64,000 nt of DNA, taken from assembly GCA_008638375.1 (NCBI GenBank), contig CM018048.1, positions 51,469,675 to 51,533,674 of the forward strand, read 5' to 3'. The position numbers were made by a program, and so were the translations under genes. Source of the DNA: Nyssa sinensis. Its lineage: Eukaryota; Streptophyta; Magnoliopsida; Cornales; Nyssaceae. Shown piece after piece: positions 1 to 15,236 of the stretch. Below the pieces are notes generated by a model. It was not told where the DNA came from. It did not search any database and was given only the letters and a program-made list of their open reading frames with translations. The number at the start of each line of letters is the position of its first letter. Position 1 is the stretch's first letter.

Positions 1-177
1 TTTGATGCAATGTAAAATGTTTGGGCTATGAAGCTTAAGAGTATGGGGTTGAGTTTGAGAGTAGGTACTTTGTGCAAAAATAATTCCGAGGGTTAGGTCG
101 GTGTATGTTCTATTCCCACCCTGCATAAGTGGACCTAATACCGGGTAATGGCCTTAACCTTCATACGAGACAGCACC

Positions 178-447
178 ATTATTTTCAGTTTTATTACAAT
201 CTCAATAGAGGCAGTGAATTTGACATGCAAGTTTGAATGCGACTTAGCCCTATCCAAGGGTCCATATTTTCTATGATACATTTGAGAACACCTTGGTGTC
301 CATTAAGAGGCAACAACATTATTTTCAGTTTTATTACTATCTCAGTGAACTTGACATGCCATCTTTGTCTTATTTTTTTCTTCTTGGATGTGACTTGGTC
401 ATATCCAAGGATCCAAACTTTCTTTGATACATTTGAAATCACCAGCA
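178..447. repeat. imperfect tandem duplication 3' of the subtilase gene
   Basis: Two related segments, about 178-293 and 318-447, both begin ATTATTTTCAGTTTTATTAC. Both continue with a GTGAA(T/C)TTGACATGC block, a TATCCAAGG(G/A)TCCA block and a TTTGATACATTTGA-like block. The second copy carries a T-rich insertion. It lies just downstream of the subtilase stop codon. No coding potential is apparent. Confidence 0.55.
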
Positions 448-500
448 CAAAGTAGATGTGCCACCTCAAACGCAGGCCCGTGTGTGATATTCTGGGATTT

Positions 501-5064
<4,564 letters not shown>

Positions 5065-5120
5065 TAGTTATCAAACTCTGTTTAGTGCACTTCTATGTTT
5101 TAGCAATTGAGAGTTCCAGT

Positions 5121-5130
5121 CTATATATAG
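5121..5130 (-). promoter_or_regulatory. TATA box of the subtilase gene
   Basis: CTATATATAG lies about 60 bp upstream of the subtilase ATG on the minus strand. This would give a 5' leader of roughly 30 nt. It is assigned from motif and spacing only. Confidence 0.5.
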
Positions 5131-5717
5131 ATATAAGCAAGCTCTGAGACCTGGTTATGTCCGCAGGCATCATGAGCCGTCCTTGGTTGCTTCTGGTTTT
5201 GTGATCTTCGCCTATTATTTTTCATGGAAAAAGATGAGGACAATTCTTTCATAGCTGTAGGTTACATGGAAAACCATGTATGCTTTCAAATTGTATAGAA
5301 AATGATATTGACTATTTGGCAAGTTAATTTTTAAGATGACTGAAAACCAAAAAGATGGAATGTTTTTGCTTTGGTTTGCCCAAATGTCTATGTTATTGTT
5401 GCTGTTGTCAATTCCATATTATCAAGGCAAAGGAAAAAAATTCCCAAAAGCATACCTATCTCTTTTGCCTATCCAACGTTGCACTTGCTGGCACCCTACT
5501 CTGTTTCACGAATACAATTGTACTTGTTCTGTTCACAATTCTGTAGTCTTGTACATTTTTACTCTGTGGGCTTCGCTACTATAAAGAGATAATACAACAT
5601 GATTTATAAGAGATTTTGCCTTCAGCAATTATATTTTCTAGAGAATAAACCACCGTCCACCAGATTTTATCCCTTACAATAGGATCGAATATTATTAGAA
5701 AGGCAATATCAACAAGG

Positions 5718-6150
5718 CTAAATTATTTTGAATTTTTTTAACAATTATATTAATTTTTTTAAGATTTTTAAAATTATACTAATCTTATCTGCTTTATTTG
5801 GTAATATACAGATTTTTTTTTAATTAATTTTTCTTTTAAAACGATAAAACTACCATTTTCATATTTTTTTTTTTTAAATTTCGACCAATTTTTTTTCAAA
5901 TAAATATTGATAAAAACTTTAAATTTATTTTTATATAAAATAAAAATAAGTTATTTATCCTTAAATTTATTTTTAAATAAATAATAATACAAAAAAGAGA
6001 GGTATTTTTGTCATTTAAAAAAAAATGATTGGGAGAAAATATTTCTATATTGTCAAATAAAGTAAAGAGATTAGTATAATTTTAAAAATATAAAAAAAAG
6101 TCAATATAATTATCAAAAATTTTAAAAAATATAAGTGTAATTTACCTCAT
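5718..6150. repeat. AT-rich long foldback (palindromic) element, copy A
   Basis: The left arm has AATTATATTAATTTTTTTA, AAAATTATACTAATCTT and TTTGGTAATATACAG blocks. The right arm carries the reverse complements in mirrored order (TTGTCAAATAAAGTAAAGAG, GATTAGTATAATTTTAAAA, TCAATATAATTATCAAAAA). The middle contains AAATAAATATTGATAAAAAC. The same architecture recurs at 13290, 16745 and 36505, so this is a dispersed family. No ORF is present. Confidence 0.65.
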
Positions 6151-6262
6151 CAAACAATTTCAATTGCCAATTCCATCAATCGAAATATATACCCTTCTTT
6201 TGTTACAAAACCTTCTGATCAAACTTCTATTTTACCCTTTTCTCTTCTAGTTTCTCATTTTA

Positions 6263-6628
6263 GAGCATCCACAATGGATGTGCTAAATGTGTGTTAGTGT
6301 CAATAGCTAGGAGGTGAGCAAAAAGAAATGCTCCAATGGAGAAGTTATCTCATGTGTTAACTTGGTGGCCCATGTCACTTGTTAACTTGTTTCCTAATTG
6401 TGATCAGTCATTTGGTCAGTCACAGTGGCAAAAAAGTATTATTAGTTTAATATTTTGTTTTGTGAGAAAGTAGCGAGAGAAAAGAAAGAGAAAACAAGAT
6501 AATAAAAGGAATATGTATTTAACATGTCCATTAGAAAGTTCTTCCCTAGCTTAAACAAAAAAAAAAAGAAAAAGTAATTAACATAAGTTAACGTATTCAC
6601 ATGAAAGTTAGCATCATTTGTGATGCTC
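6263..6628. mobile_element. Tourist-like MITE (PIF/Harbinger type) with TTA target duplication
   Basis: The left terminus is GAGCATCCACAATGGATG and the right terminus ends CATTTGTGATGCTC, an imperfect inverted repeat. The 366-bp element is flanked on both sides by TTA (6260-6262 and 6629-6631), the canonical PIF/Harbinger target-site duplication. The GAGCATC terminus is typical of Tourist-like MITEs. It is non-coding. Confidence 0.75.
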
Positions 6629-7007
6629 TTAGCCAGTAGTTGCAGCCTCTTACAGCTTTCTCCCCAAGAAAAACCATTTTTGTTTGACTTCTCTTTCTTC
6701 CACATCTGTTTCTGGCATCCCAAGATCCTCCTTACCTTGGCAATCTGACAAGCCCGGTCCTTTTCTAGCCGCTCCTACCTCTTTGTTGACTTCTCCAGGG
6801 TGCTTCTTCACATGTGCTCCTCATGGAATATCCTAATCCTATTTCATCCTTTCTTGAGAATATATATTACTCATACTCCATTTGTCTTACCTGTTTCTGC
6901 AACAGACAAGTCCATCGATGCCTCTTCTGATGACGAAATTTTCATGATGAATCCTCTTACTCCTTCTGAAGTTCCTATTGTAGAAGAAGATGTTGATAAT
7001 GATATAT

Positions 7008-7255
7008 TGTTAGAGAATATAATGATAAAGTTATACCTTCTCTAATAGCTTAAGCTTTTAGATGAGTTGGTAGTTTAACATGGTATTAGAGCAGGCCAAA
7101 GGTCCTGAGTTCAAATCTCACCGCCACCTAAAAAATATGAATTGACATATATAGGCTCAAAGTGGCCACACGTAAGGGGGCGTGTTAGAAAATATAATAA
7201 TAAAGTTACACCATCTCTAATAGCTTAAGCTTTTAGATGAGTTGGTAACTTCACA
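7008..7255 (+). mobile_element. complete TRIM (terminal-repeat retrotransposon in miniature), 248 bp
   Basis: Two 73-bp direct LTRs, 7008-7080 and 7183-7255, begin TGTTAG and end CA; I count about seven differences between them. Immediately after the left LTR is TGGTATTAGAGC (7081-7092), one mismatch from the initiator-Met tRNA primer-binding site. Just before the right LTR is a purine-rich tract, AAGGGGG. The element is flanked by a perfect 5-bp target duplication, TATAT (7003-7007 and 7256-7260). The internal part is only about 100 bp and non-coding, so it must be mobilised in trans. It interrupts the coding remnant around it. Confidence 0.85.
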
Positions 7256-7329
7256 TATATATCTTACAAGTTCATGCTACAAATATCCTCTCCCTTCAGA
7301 CGTAAAAAAACCAATTCACTCTTGATGAT

Positions 7330-7604
7330 GTTCCTCCTTCAAAATGGAGAGATCTCCATCTTAGAGGGGCTAGAGGTGGGCCATGTAGAATAAACCAACA
7401 CGCCTCTTAGACTACATTGCCCGCAGAGGAAAGATAGGTGAGCGCACCCCGACTCCTCTAACCCAAACCAAGCTCTGATACTATGTTAAAAATTAGAGGC
7501 TCAGCCCATACGGCTCTTTAAAACCCAAGTGTTAAAGAGAAGGACAGTCAGCCATATAAATAGATGTAGAGGACTTAGAAGCGGCCGATGTGGGACAAAC
7601 AACA
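7330..7604 (-). mobile_element. second TRIM, opposite orientation, 3' LTR eroded
   Basis: On the minus strand a 121-bp LTR (7604-7484) starts TGTTGTTTGTCCCACATCGG and ends AACA. It is followed directly by TAGTATCAGAGC (7483-7472), an initiator-Met-type primer-binding site with one mismatch. About 70 bp further, a second TGTTGG... segment (from 7400 leftwards to about 7330) aligns imperfectly with the LTR start, after a purine-rich AGAGGCG. The element differs in LTR sequence from the neighbouring TRIM, so it belongs to a separate family. Confidence 0.65.
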
Positions 7605-9228
7605 CTCCTGTTTCAATTCACTGCCAGAACTATTGGGCAATGAAGCTTTGAAAACCCTTGGCACTAAAAGGATTTCACTTTAGTCTACAACTCTTGGAGA
7701 ATTGTTTCAACATAAAGGTGGATTAGTTATCATTTTTACTAATAATGACAGCCTTACGGGTAGAGTGGAGCCCATAAGACCCATACAACTTAACTTTAGT
7801 TGTGTTGTCAAAGACGAAGCCTTCAACAGTATGATAAGAATATTTTAGAGGAATTAAGATTAGAATTTAAACGACAAAGTAGTATAAATACATTTAATCT
7901 TATTTTTTAAATAATGAAAAACATAATCATCTCCCGTTAACATAAGCATATTACTGAATCATTTAAATTATTCATCGTTTCTTTCTCTCTTTAAGCTCTT
8001 TTCACTGAGGTTGTATAGATCATTAGTTGGCAGCAAGAAGAAATTTGGAAGAAAGACGACTGACAGATGTTACATCTGTAGGAAAAAAAGGTCATTTTGC
8101 CAGGGCTTGTCCACAGACAAATAAAAAAAATAAACTCTTGCATCAGTTAGATCTTCCTGAAGATGCCTCAAATCTTGAATCCATCTTTTCATTAGATGAT
8201 GAGCCTGCTACGGTCCATTCTAACCACCCCTGACTCCATCATTGCGTGTGGTATAGTCAAAAGTAAATTTTGTCTCAGCACTCCGAAGGAAAAAACACTA
8301 CTAGTCGATTTTGCTTCACTTCTTGCCATGGAATTGACTTCAATTTCTTAAGCCAATTTTTTTTGAACATTACAAATTTTTATTTTAAATTTAGAGAAAT
8401 TATTCCATGTGTATTATATTGATCACAATGATAGGCTATGTTCGTTTTATGAATTGAATAATGATAAATTAGTTATCTTCTTTACTAATAGTAATAAAAT
8501 TAATAATCTTACCCCTCTTTCTCTATTTGTTTTATCTATACTATAAATCATTATTTACTTTCAGTACTATTGTGAGTCTTTTCTTTTTTTTGTTCAAACA
8601 CCGATTTCACAAAATCATGAAAATTAACTTATTCAATACCCTCATCAAACCGACAAATATACATAGCCTAATTACAAACTAAATTTACCTGAAGAAGTTG
8701 AAGATTTTTTTACTAGAGACCTCACTGAGTTTTGAACATATATATTACAGGAAAAAAACTAAGTGAGGGGTCAATTTTAAACTAGGATTAAAAAAAAAAA
8801 AAAAAAGTAATAGCAGCTTAGGTTCCATTTAAATTTTGGACAAGTGGAGCTAAATCTTTCACAAATTGCAACATCTCTCTTTACTGTTTGTTTGTTTCAC
8901 TGCAAATTTAGATTTGGGACAAATATTCTCTCCTACTTGTTCTACTTCTACATCAAACTTTTAGAATTGCATTTATTAATTTTTGTGATTAGATTGCTTA
9001 TTTTGGCGACATTAGGAATGAGGCCATCATGAAACGTTTTCAAAATATGAATAATCGTTAAGGGCAATTGTGAACAAATTATCCTTTAGTCATGGAGTCA
9101 TTTTTTTTGTTTAAGTAATGAGATTAATGTACTTAAATTTCTTTTCTTTTATATATATTTGAGGTTTTTGTATATTTTATTAAAGGATTCCACTGAAAAA
9201 AAAACTTCTTAACTACTCTATTGTCAGT

Positions 9229-9651
9229 CAAGAATGACAAATTGCCCTATCTTATTCCGTTCTTGATAGGACAGATATGAGGTGTTCATAAATGAAGCGA
9301 GGTCGGAGGTAACCTTTCAAAACCTGTTTGGATTCAGGGTGGGGTCGGGAGATGGTCACCCAACTCCACCGCGTTTATATATTAGATTTTCTTTTTTTCA
9401 TCCCTAAGATCTACTATATTTACTAATAGATCATATTATATAAAATAAGTTTCAAGGTTTCTCATACTATTTTTTTTTTGTATTAGTTGTTTAAGTAATA
9501 AAGTTTCAATTTATTTATCCAAAAAAGTTTTACATTATCTTAGAAAAAAAATATTCAGAATAGAGCGAAAAAGAAATATAAACAGAATCGAAATGGGAGA
9601 AAGTGGCAACTATCCCAACCCTAAACCCACCCGTGCCGGATTGATATTCCT
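9229..9651. repeat. decayed TIR element related to the one at 33616-34130
   Basis: The left end AAGAATGACAAATTG and right end TTGATATTCCTA resemble the better preserved TAGGAATGACAA...TTGCCATTCCTA copy. The interior shares a G-rich stretch, TTTATATATTA(G/A) and ACTATATTTACTAATA blocks. Probably a non-autonomous hAT-like element. Confidence 0.45.
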
Positions 9652-9701
9652 AATGTCAATAATAGTAGCCCTGATTACCTTTTCTTGGATAACTCAATCT
9701 A

Positions 9702-9748
9702 CACGTGTGCGTGTGTGCGTGCGCGTGCGTGTGCGTGTGCGTGTACAT
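9702..9748. repeat. GT/GC mixed microsatellite
   Basis: An interrupted (GTGC/GTGT) array in otherwise AT-rich DNA. The alternating purine-pyrimidine pattern could adopt Z-DNA. It is non-coding. Confidence 0.75.
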
Positions 9749-10132
9749 AGTCATTGAACTAAGTCCAAGACTTAAAACACTGAGAAGATAGAAAGTTTTC
9801 TGTATGTTCTCCAACATTTGGTGGTACTGGTAGCATGTGGAACAAAATTTCCTCTTAGATGCAAACACATTTGGAATACTTGTTTGAAATATGGGTCCTA
9901 CTTTGTGGCCTCCACACCCTCTTCTTTGGCCCTAGATTCCTCTATCTTGGTCCCACATGTTAGCCATAAAACATTATAAGCTTAGGCCCACATTTGATAA
10001 ATAATCCACCATGACCGATTCATCACCCAAAAGGGCCTAACAAATTAAGCACATTTTGGGATGAATGTCATTTCAAGATAGAATACATTGTATCCACCAA
10101 GGAACACTCTGAAGATGGCTGATCAACTCATT

Positions 10133-10965
10133 CACTGATTCAGATAATCTAACCATTATAGGTCCCCCCATTTGATGGAATGTAGGGCCCATATCAGATG
10201 AATTTCAAGCTATAGCTGTCACAGAATTTGCAAACTTGGGCCCCCATGGACTTCAGCCCAGCTAATCATCGCTTCAGTTTTCTACTAGTCTTCACTGTCT
10301 CTGTACCATTTTTTTTTTTTTTTTTATATAAGTGATGTGAGAGGGAGAAGATTTTAAATACTATGCATGTATACGGCGACTTGAATCAAAGTCGTATGTA
10401 TAAAAGAAATGAATATCTTTATCTCGAAACGGCCAATTGATGATTTGATTTCAAAGAAGTTAATACAATTCTCATAAAAGAAATAGTTAGTAAAAAATCA
10501 TATTTTATTAGATAATGGAACTAAACTTTAGGTATTATATACATAAATTGAGAAGAGACATTTATTTTTTCTAAAAAAAAAGATACTTTTTTTTTTTTTT
10601 TATAGATATTACAATAAAGAAAGAGAAGAATTATTCCTACTCTCACTTGTGCACTTATATTTCACATTGTGGTCCAAACCCACTAAAATATATTTCATTC
10701 AGACAGTCTAACCATTATGGGTCCCCGATTGTTGGAACGTGGGGCCCATAACAGATGAATTCCAAGCAATAGCTGTCACAGAAATTGCAAACTTGGGCCC
10801 CCATGGACTTGAGCCCAGCTAATCCTCACTTCAGTTTTGTTTTAATCTTCATTGTCTGTACCAGTTTCTTTTTATGCAAGTGTTGTGGGAGGAGAAAATC
10901 ATAAATATTATATGTATTCAACGTATTCGACGACTTGAACTAGAATTATGTGCAAAGCAGTCTCT
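10133..10965 (+). repeat. direct duplication of about 250 bp (10133-10405 and 10694-10965)
   Basis: The two copies share TCTAACCATTAT(A/G)GGTCCCC, AGCTGTCACAGAA, TTGCAAACTTGGGCCCCCAT, GGACTT(C/G)AGCCCAGCTAATC, and then a CGACTTGAA block. An unrelated AT-rich spacer separates them. They contain no ORF and have the look of a duplicated non-coding or regulatory segment. Confidence 0.7.
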
Positions 10966-13289
10966 ATAGAGGCGGCGCTAAGGAACAATGACTCCTTTCA
11001 AAATTTTGATCTTTTTTTAAAATATTTTTTGTAAAAAAAAAATGATTTTGATCCTGAATAGCGATACCCTAAAGAAATAAATGTTAAAAAAACCTTCTTG
11101 GTAAATGATAAAAGTGTATTTTACCATAACAAATATGAGCTAATTTGATAAATTAACCTATTTGATTGGTTACTTAAATTGATTGATTTATTTCACTTTT
11201 ATACAATATTTTTAAGGTAAAAATTTATCATTTTGAATGAATTCATTTGAAAAATAATTTACATATAAAAAAATTAAACTTTGAAATCAAGAAATTTATC
11301 ATTGTAAGAAAATTTTAAAATATCAAACAAGAAGACATATGGATAGGGTCCTTTTTTTTTTCGGTTTGTAAATGGTTCTATTTGAAAAGATTGATTTCTT
11401 CATTAAGATGGTATGCAAATTATAAATGAAATTATTCGAACATCTATATAGTTCTTTAATATATAATATCAATATTATAACGGTGTGCGGGTGTCACTCT
11501 TCCAACTCCTATCTCATTTCTATTTTATGTCCCGTCCTACCTAGTGATTCATTCTGACCCCACTCCGTCCCGTCTTATCCTGAATTCTGATTTTTTTAAG
11601 GTAAGTTAAAATTTTTTATATGATTTAAAATTTTATTATAAAAAATAACCAACGCAGAAAAAAATATTGTATAAGTTTAGTTTAAGAAACTTTAAAACTT
11701 ATTTTATATTGTATGATTTCTTAATAAAATAGTAGACCTTAGGAATTAAAAAAATAATATATAAATAAGACAAGGTTGGAGCAAGGTGGCCATCCCTTAT
11801 CCCTGTCCCCAAATCCGAGCGAATTTTTAAAAACTTACATATATTTCGTCCCAATTTCGTTTAAGAATATCTAATATCTATTTTATTAAAAAAAAGATAG
11901 GACGAGTCCTCGAATTATCACACTCAATCAAGTTATTGAGCATTTGTCAGACGAGCCATTTGCTAAATTCTCGAATCGTAATGAACCTAGAATAAAGGTT
12001 TCCTATACTATTGGCACCTGTGAGAGAGAGAGAGAGAGAATTGTCAAAAAGTGAAAATTATGTTTAATTTTTTTATAATATATAACAATTATAAAGATCT
12101 TTTTCATGTGATTTTTAATATTATATTAATTTTTTTATCACAATTTTTAAGAGACAAACATAAACGAAAAAGATAAATATATTATTTTATTTGTAGATAT
12201 AATTACAATGAATTCTTTTATAATATTTGATAATTATAATAATTTATTTTTTATTTTTGTAAAATTAGTATAATATATAAAATAAAAATTAATTAAAAAT
12301 CTAATACCTCTTATGATATGACAAATTTTATAAGGAAAAAAAATCTTTGTAATTATTTCAAACAATACATTGAAAATTTTTGTAATTATTTTTATGAATA
12401 AAAGAAGGTGGGGAATGTGGTCCCCGGTAGTGTGGGACCAGAACAAATAAGAAGCTTAGAATGAGCAAAACGAGGCGCCATCCACACGCGAGAGAGTTGC
12501 TAAACTGGTCCCATCCCCTTCTCTTGCCCCGGCCACCGTTGGTGGTGGTGGGGCTACAACTATCGGGCCCGTACCTTTTCTGCTTCCAAAAATAATGGGG
12601 TCCACCAATATCAAAAAGTCACATTGCCGATAGATGTAATTGGGCCCCACAGCCTGGGAGCACGCGCTACTCCTCCCGTGAGACAGCTGGACCTAAACCC
12701 CACGCTACTTTCTCCATTTAGTGCTGCCATTATTTCGACGCGCTCGGAGCACGTGTAGCCACGCTGCAATCACATTACTGATTAATGGAAAGCTGCAGCT
12801 GAGTTGACCCACCATGTTGGTGGGCCACCGTGCCATCCACCATCTAAACGAACTCCACCTAGACCCACACGTGTACGACTTCATAATCACGTGCGTATAA
12901 CTTATCACTCTAATCCATCAATCCACTTCTATCTTACCAGTTACCACCAACCCCTGCTGCCCCTCCCCTTTCTTTGGAAAATGAAAAAAAGATTATTATT
13001 ATTTTAAAATTATTTTATTATCCAAATTTTTATTTATTTTTAATTGTATTCCAATTTCCAACGTGTATTTCAAATGCACTGCTGTTCAACTCACATTATA
13101 TAATTTTTTAAAATATAAATCACTGTCACTTTAACATTTATGATAATTATAATAATTTTTTAAAAAATTTTTATAATTACACTTGGTTGTAATGTTGTAA
13201 CATCTTAACTTGTCTCTTTATAAAAATGTGATTTTTTTTTAAAGTTTTTTTGATGGTTGAACTCGCTTTCTTAATAATCTCATAACAAG

Positions 13290-13690
13290 TAATAAAAAAG
13301 TATTATTATAAATTATATTAAATTTTTTTATAATTACATTAATTTTTCTTGAGCTTTTAAAATTATACTAACTTTTTTTATTTTATCTGACAACATACAA
13401 ATAGTCTTTTTCAGTCAATTTTTTTCTTCAAAATGATAAAATTATCCCTATATTTATTTATTTTTATATTTTTTAATTCAAAATTTTTTTATTATTTTAT
13501 ATAAACATAAATTTAAAATTTTTATCAATATTTATTTAAAAAACAGAAATAAAATATAAAAAGAGTAATTTTATTATTTTGAAAAAAAAATTGATTGAAG
13601 TAAAATATTTATCTATTATCAAATAAAAAAATAATTTAATATAATTTTAAAATTTTCAAAAAAATGAAATGCAACTATAAAAAGCTAAAT
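13290..13690. repeat. AT-rich foldback element, copy B
   Basis: Shares with copies A, C and D the left block CTTTTAAAATTATACTAAC, then CAATTTTTTTCTTCAAAATG, a central AATATTTATTTAAAAAA segment and the mirrored right arm (TTTTGAAAAAAAAATTGATTG, TTAATATAATTTTAAAAT). No coding content. Confidence 0.6.
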
Positions 13691-14021
13691 CCATTTTGAA
13701 CTATATTATATCACAATTTGAACTGTTATAAAGTTGTTATAGAGCAATTAAAAGAGGTCCAAAATATAGATGTAATGACAATTTAGGGGTCCGACAAACT
13801 TGAAACTGAAAAGTCTAAGTCAAAGATCATCATTTCATTGTTCCATTAATGAGACTGATTAAAAAGAAAATAAAGTAAGATAATGCAACAAGTTAGGGAG
13901 ATAATTCAAAAAGGATTATTCACAATTACATTGCAATTTGCAGAGACAAAACTCTCTAAAACCCCACATGTAAAAATCCACAAACATTTATCTACTACCA
14001 TAAATTAGTGGATTTTTCACG

Positions 14022-15236
14022 CTAACCCCTTGTATCTCCTCCTCGTGGCTTGGAACAAGAAGTCTGTGTTTGTTGTTGATTTCCACCACCACTGCCGCCG
14101 CCACTTCGACCCATAAACTGGAACTCCTTTTTATCGTAAATCTCCAATGAAAAATCTCTCAACATCATCTGAGCTTTAGAACCCCCAGAACTAATGCTCG
14201 CCGGCGCCATACTAGACTTCTTTGTCCCCGAAGAAGCCGCCGTATCAGAAGTCATTATACTGTTACACAAGGCAGGTGACGGAGTACGAATTTCCACCCC
14301 GCCTACTGGGTTAACCACCGCCGCCGGCTGCGTCGCTGCGACGAACGATGAGATAGGCCTGGCCGACATGTTGAAAACCGGTGTTACCGAGGGTGATATG
14401 GTCCATAATTGGGGTTGGTTCAAGTTCGACGGACCACCAGCCACCGGTGTCGCCGCCGCAGTCGGCGGTATCATCCAGAAAGTGTTGGATGGTATCATCA
14501 TGCCGGCGTTGCTCACCGCCCAAACGGGCACCAGTCCTTGTGGTGCTGCAGCGACTGTTGTGGGTCCCACTGGGGCGAGTCCGGCGGCCTGCGAAACAGT
14601 GTCATTCGCACTCACGTCGTAGAACTCGCTGTTGGATGGTCTTCGTCTCCTCTTTGCGGTGGTGTGACTATCCCCATCTTGATTGCTCGACGATGTCGTT
14701 GGAATTTTCAGGGTCCCACCAACAGACACCGCAATGGCCGGGACGGTTCCCGTCCCAGTCGCCTCGATGATAGCTTGCTCGGCGTGTTCAAGAAGCCACC
14801 TGACTGTCTCACCGTCGGACTTGTGGCCGAGCTCTCGGGTCAACTGGAAGATACGGGCGGCGCAAGTTGCCGGTATTCGGATCCTACGGCCACGTCCCTC
14901 GACCTTCGTGTGCCTATCTTTAGTCGATGACCGTCGAGTGGTGGTGGCGACCGGCATCCGCATGGGCACCGGCATCTGCATCAATGGTACCATTCCAATC
15001 GAGGCTTGTGCTTGTGTGTTGTTGTAGCCGTAGGGCTTCTGATCCGGCGATTGAGGGTCCGAATAGACGGGTTCTTCTTTCAAAACGGGTTGTGTCGTGG
15101 ATGATGGGTGGTCAAAGGACGTGCCTTTTGCGAGTCCATTATTGTTGTCGTCGGGATCGCCTGCACTGGTGCTGAGATCGGAGGTACCATCTTCGTCGTC
15201 GTCTGGTTCGATCTCGTGGTCATGAAACGCCGACAT
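14022..15236 (-). CDS. TCP9: class I TCP transcription factor (TCP9/TCP19-like)
   Basis: A nuclear DNA-binding regulator of growth and leaf or organ development. A single exon encodes 404 aa. An acidic N-terminus (residues 8-20) and a low-complexity region are followed by the basic helix-loop-helix-like TCP domain at about 104-160. It begins [20 protein letters not shown] and continues through [20 protein letters not shown]. The lack of the four-residue insertion in the basic region places it in class I (PCF), whose family binds [27 protein letters not shown] follows, with a basic [13 protein letters not shown] segment that could be a nuclear signal, a WMIPPTA motif, and a C-terminal [19 protein letters not shown] motif characteristic of TCP9/TCP19. 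The 5' leader has a possible intron whose CAG acceptor abuts the ATG. The symbol is by family resemblance; TCP19 is the alternative. Confidence 0.92.
   Translation of the reverse strand: MSAFHDHEIEPDDDEDGTSDLSTSAGDPDDNNNGLAKGTSFDHPSSTTQPVLKEEPVYSDPQSPDQKPYGYNNTQAQASIGMVPLMQMPVPMRMPVATTTRRSSTKDRHTKVEGRGRRIRIPATCAARIFQLTRELGHKSDGETVRWLLEHAEQAIIEATGTGTVPAIAVSVGGTLKIPTTSSSNQDGDSHTTAKRRRRPSNSEFYDVSANDTVSQAAGLAPVGPTTVAAAPQGLVPVWAVSNAGMMIPSNTFWMIPPTAAATPVAGGPSNLNQPQLWTISPSVTPVFNMSARPISSFVAATQPAAVVNPVGGVEIRTPSPALCNSIMTSDTAASSGTKKSSMAPASISSGGSKAQMMLRDFSLEIYDKKEFQFMGRSGGGSGGGNQQQTQTSCSKPRGGDTRG

Larger units (their letters stand above)
6893..8330 (+). pseudogene. decayed Gag/polyprotein-like remnant (endogenous pararetrovirus or retroelement), interrupted by two TRIMs
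   Basis: Broken coding-like pieces lie on the plus strand at about 6893-7007, 7256-7330, 7605-7840 and 8027-8330. The first is acidic and is cut by the TRIM at 7008. Reading resumes right after that TRIM with a piece ending near PPSKWRD, and again after the second insertion near 7605. A CCHC zinc-knuckle signature is split by a one-base shift: two Cys codons at 8068-8079 are in one frame, and the His and last Cys codons (to 8110) are in another. Several stops interrupt the rest. A zinc knuckle followed by an acidic tail suits plant pararetrovirus coat/polyproteins or LTR-element Gag. I cannot separate these without a search. It is non-functional. Confidence 0.5.
5065..14021. other. gene-poor, transposon-rich spacer
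   Basis: I see no intact cellular gene here. Itemised separately: a foldback repeat (5718-6150), a Tourist-like MITE (6263-6628), a virus- or retroelement-like coding remnant cut by two TRIMs (about 6893-8330), a decayed TIR element (9229-9651), a GT/GC microsatellite (9702-9748), a dispersed duplication (10133-10965) and a second foldback copy (13290-13690). A comparatively GC-rich stretch at 12400-12960 has no convincing ORF. Confidence 0.6.

Noticed and set aside
9656..9868. 70-aa ORF with His-Thr/Ala-His runs
   Set aside because: The repeat residues are a translated GT/GC microsatellite.
14194..15175. Several plus-strand ORFs of 80-170 aa
   Set aside because: They are antisense shadows of the GC-rich TCP coding exon and have no recognisable domain.
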